Part shown: piece after piece, positions 61,471-64,000 of the stretch
Layout: the number at the start of each line of letters is the position of its first letter
Position numbering within the stretch: position 1 is the first letter of the stretch
Origin: Dryococelus australis
Taxonomy: Eukaryota > Arthropoda > Insecta > Phasmatodea > Phasmatidae
Length of the DNA: 64,000 nucleotides
Reading direction: 5' to 3'
Assembly (NCBI GenBank): GCA_029891345.1
Contig: CM056994.1
Span: 141,878,457 to 141,942,456 of the forward strand
Position numbers and translations under genes: made by a program
Notes under the pieces: generated by a model
Databases searched by the model: none
What the model was told of the DNA's origin: nothing
The model's input: the letters and a program-made list of their open reading frames with translations, nothing else

Positions 61471-62690
61471 CTTATACAACATATGTGTGCCGTATTGGAC
61501 AGACCAGTGAAATGAAAAAAGTGCACTTCTAGAAATGAGTTCATTATGGAATAAGATAGGTGATTATATAACCAAGGAACTTGTAGAATCAATGCCTATA
61601 CATTTTATATGGACATAAATTTCCTCTGAACTATGACTGCATGGATTCTTTATAAGCGGTTATACTTTAAGTGTTATTATTTTAGATGACTTTGTATTAG
61701 CCGTAGCAGAGTCCTTTTGTTTTTTGCATAATGTTTCGTCAAATTGTAATTAATTTGCGAGTAAGTTCTTTAGTTTATTGATATTAACAATGATAATGAT
61801 TGAAAAGATGCTCAATAAATACTTTTCATCACTTTACAAATCAGTGAAGTCATGCTTGTCACTTGATCTGATGCAAATGAAAATTTCGCCGGTCGCCATT
61901 ATTATGGAATATTTATGTATCCATATTTTCAGGTGGGACAAAAAATTAAATTGCACAGTTCACTCGTAAAGATTAAGCAGTTAGTTATTAATACGTACGA
62001 ATAACTGGTATAAATCTATGTAAACACGTAAAAAAATCAATAGACATAATTTGATGTGGTGAGCCCACTAATTGCCTTCAAGAAAAGTATTAAATTAATA
62101 TAAAATTGAACAAATGAAAGCCTCCAAATTATTTCATTTTTAGTTAAATATAATTATTTGTCTTGCTGCAGTATGTAAAAATATCTCTTACGAATATCTT
62201 ATTAAACGATATGTTTAGTTTATTTTCGAGATAGAGTACACGAATAGTTATTTATCATAAAATGAAACATTTAATAGGACAGAAAAATGTGAATGTTATA
62301 AACAAATTAGTGGAGAAAGAATTTAAAATTTAAATCTGCCATCACGTTAGCGAAATGAAATGGGTGTATACGTAATGTTTGGAATGTTTTAGATAAGACG
62401 TGGATGAAGTGACATAGTGGATCAGCGTAGTAGCCTAAGGGAAAAATGCTCGTAAATTATTAAAATGAAGTAAATGGCTGGAACTTCATAACAAATTAAT
62501 TCCAGTTGTGCGTCAATTTACCTCTGCAAGTAAACAACACGGTGACAACAATTTTTTCCTCCCGCTAAATATTCCGGGATATAAGTTCAATGAGATAAAT
62601 TATACAGGGCATTTAACGGCGTTTCTCGTTCTGAGCAGGAGAAGAAAATGTTTATTCCTCGTAACATCCTCACACTCTACACAAACCATT
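61471..62690. other. AT-rich intergenic DNA
   Basis: Short open frames only (61778-61969, 62508 onward). Nothing recognised. Confidence 0.35.
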
Positions 62691-63130
62691 CCTCTTCGCA
62701 ATCATTCTACTGTCTCGCAGTCCGTGGCGCGGCTCGGGTGCGCCGACTCCAGTCGTCCCACTCACTTTCTTTCAGTCTCTCTTCCCCTCTTCCTCTTCTG
62801 CGTGCACCACCACTAGATACACATTCATTAGGCGAGTGTTTATACAGAGCGGCCTTTACCATAGGTCTGGCGCTGCGCCCCCTCTCTCCAAGCAACACGG
62901 CTCCCAGGAAACCCTTACCCTTTTTCCACTTCTCGTTCGCTGCCTCTTGAGTTGTCTCCTGTGAGTGGTTCTCGCGGGGTTACAGCAGCGTATCGGGGTC
63001 AAGCCCCCACCTACTACACTGGCCTGCAGAGCGCCCAAAATATCCCTGCACAGAGATCCGGCAGGGAAAATGGTGCATTGCACAACGGCACGTGTGTGGC
63101 CTAACTGAGAACATTTTCGCTAGGGACGGG
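62690..63130. other. GC-rich block, possible promoter or first exon
   Basis: GC- and CpG-rich (gtggcgcggctcgggtgcgc) against an AT-rich background. On the minus strand a TATA-like CTCTGTATAAACACTC lies at 62830-62846, and pyrimidine tracts flank it on the plus strand. Open frames of 63-102 codons overlap on both strands without a recognised domain. It may be a CpG-rich promoter, a 5' UTR or an LTR. Confidence 0.35.
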
Positions 63131-63591
63131 GACGTGGCGTTACACATAAAATCGTTCGCCGTACAAAGTTTACTAAATTTTCGCTTTGCCTAAAAGTAAT
63201 TTCCCCCACAGACACTTGACCCCCCGGTCAGTTAACCTGATTTTGACTTCAGTGCAATTCTTTTTCCGACAGTAATCTTATCTAAACCGTTTTTAAGGTA
63301 CTGTTCGAGTAAATTTCTTGACAACAGAAACAGAGAGGAGACCTACATGCATAATAACTTACTTCAAAATTTTTTACATTTAAGAACAAGCTGTTTTACG
63401 TATTGTGCGTGTTACACAATAGCACTACACTACATTGGTTCCTTACTGGCCATTCAAAAAGAAACGCCGACCGAGATCGTATTAGAAATATTGCAGTTCT
63501 AATTCAACAGATTTTGTACAAAAAGTTTTATTTTTAGTTAAAATGTTTTTAGTTTTCGTTTACACACAAACTCAAACACACACACGATATT

Positions 63592-63648
<57 letters not shown>

Positions 63649-64000
63649 CAGTCCTCGACAGATTGCATGAAATAAGGAATTGTTAGTTTACCGTGTGTTG
63701 ACATATTTGTTACGTAAAAAGAACACAACAGGCTTTTATCAACAACTGCAATAATCGAGCACTCTTTCGTGTGAACAGTAGCATTACATATCAGGTTAAT
63801 GTATTTTTTAATGATAGGAGTAGTGGGCGTATATGGAAACGGTTGCGCAGGCATCAGGGAGAGAATCTGAGGATCGACCTTGAATGGCATCGATCTGAAA
63901 TGTTTCTTACCCCCTTCCCCCTACAATCACTTTTTTTCAGTGAAAATCGTACTTTTTATCCGAAAATTTTCTTGCAATTCCTTTTCGACTTAAAAATTTC
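63131..64000. other. Intergenic DNA to window end
   Basis: No gene recognised. The minus-strand open frame across 63549-63890 is driven by the CT microsatellite. Confidence 0.35.
63594..63645 (+). repeat. CT microsatellite
   Basis: An uninterrupted (TC)n run of about 24 units. Confidence 0.97.

Noticed and set aside
63549..63890. 113-codon minus-strand protein
   Set aside because: The frame depends on an (RE)n run from the CT microsatellite; no other coding signal.

Overview
This window is eukaryotic, AT-rich and repeat-dense, and most likely comes from a large insect genome. The evidence is one large multi-exon gene of the chaoptin-type leucine-rich-repeat (LRR) family with spliceosomal introns, together with many tRNA-derived SINEs, Tc1/mariner, pogo and hAT-like DNA transposon relics and long inverted-repeat elements typical of arthropods. 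The species cannot be named from the sequence alone. Everything here was read by eye; no search or folding program was run.

Layout. 1-10 kb: AT-rich DNA with short GC-richer repeat islands, two tRNA-type SINEs and simple repeats. 10.1-12.4 kb: broken transposases, namely a pair of opposed Tc1-like relics and a DUF4817-type IS630/Tc1 relative. 13.6-19.4 kb: the only confident protein-coding gene, on the minus strand, seen as two internal exons (19344-19234 and 16207-13636) joined by an unusual GC-AG intron. That intron holds a Tc1-like relic and a hAT-like MITE. Both the 5' and the 3' ends of the gene are missing. 19.6-23.8 kb: a 300-bp inverted-repeat element, then a 3.6-kb foldback element with 0.9-kb arms and a 9-bp minisatellite. 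24.77 kb: a candidate signal-peptide first exon on the plus strand. 25.3-26.0 kb: a pogo relic with a zinc-finger-like tail.

26.7-33.3 kb: a 6.6-kb inverted structure whose two arms are arrays of a degenerate unit of about 285 bp. 33.3-50 kb: SINEs, MITEs, tandem repeats and an unusual cluster of tRNA B-box-like motifs at 45.5-47.6 kb. 50.1-52.5 kb: a decayed pogo transposon. 53.6-56.2 kb: a third foldback element, rich in GTTGGCC motifs. 56.7-57.2 kb: a GC-richer promoter- or LTR-like block. 57.5 kb: a near-perfect hairpin. 59.2-61.5 kb: a palindromic duplication with a SINE at its centre, nested in a relative of the 26.7-33.3 kb repeat. 62.7-63.1 kb: a GC-rich block. 63.6 kb: a long CT microsatellite.

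The genes do not form a pathway. The LRR protein would be an extracellular or GPI-anchored adhesion molecule by family knowledge; everything else recognised is mobile or repetitive. The most notable theme is the density of long inverted-repeat structures, four within 41 kb, some built from internal tandem subunits.
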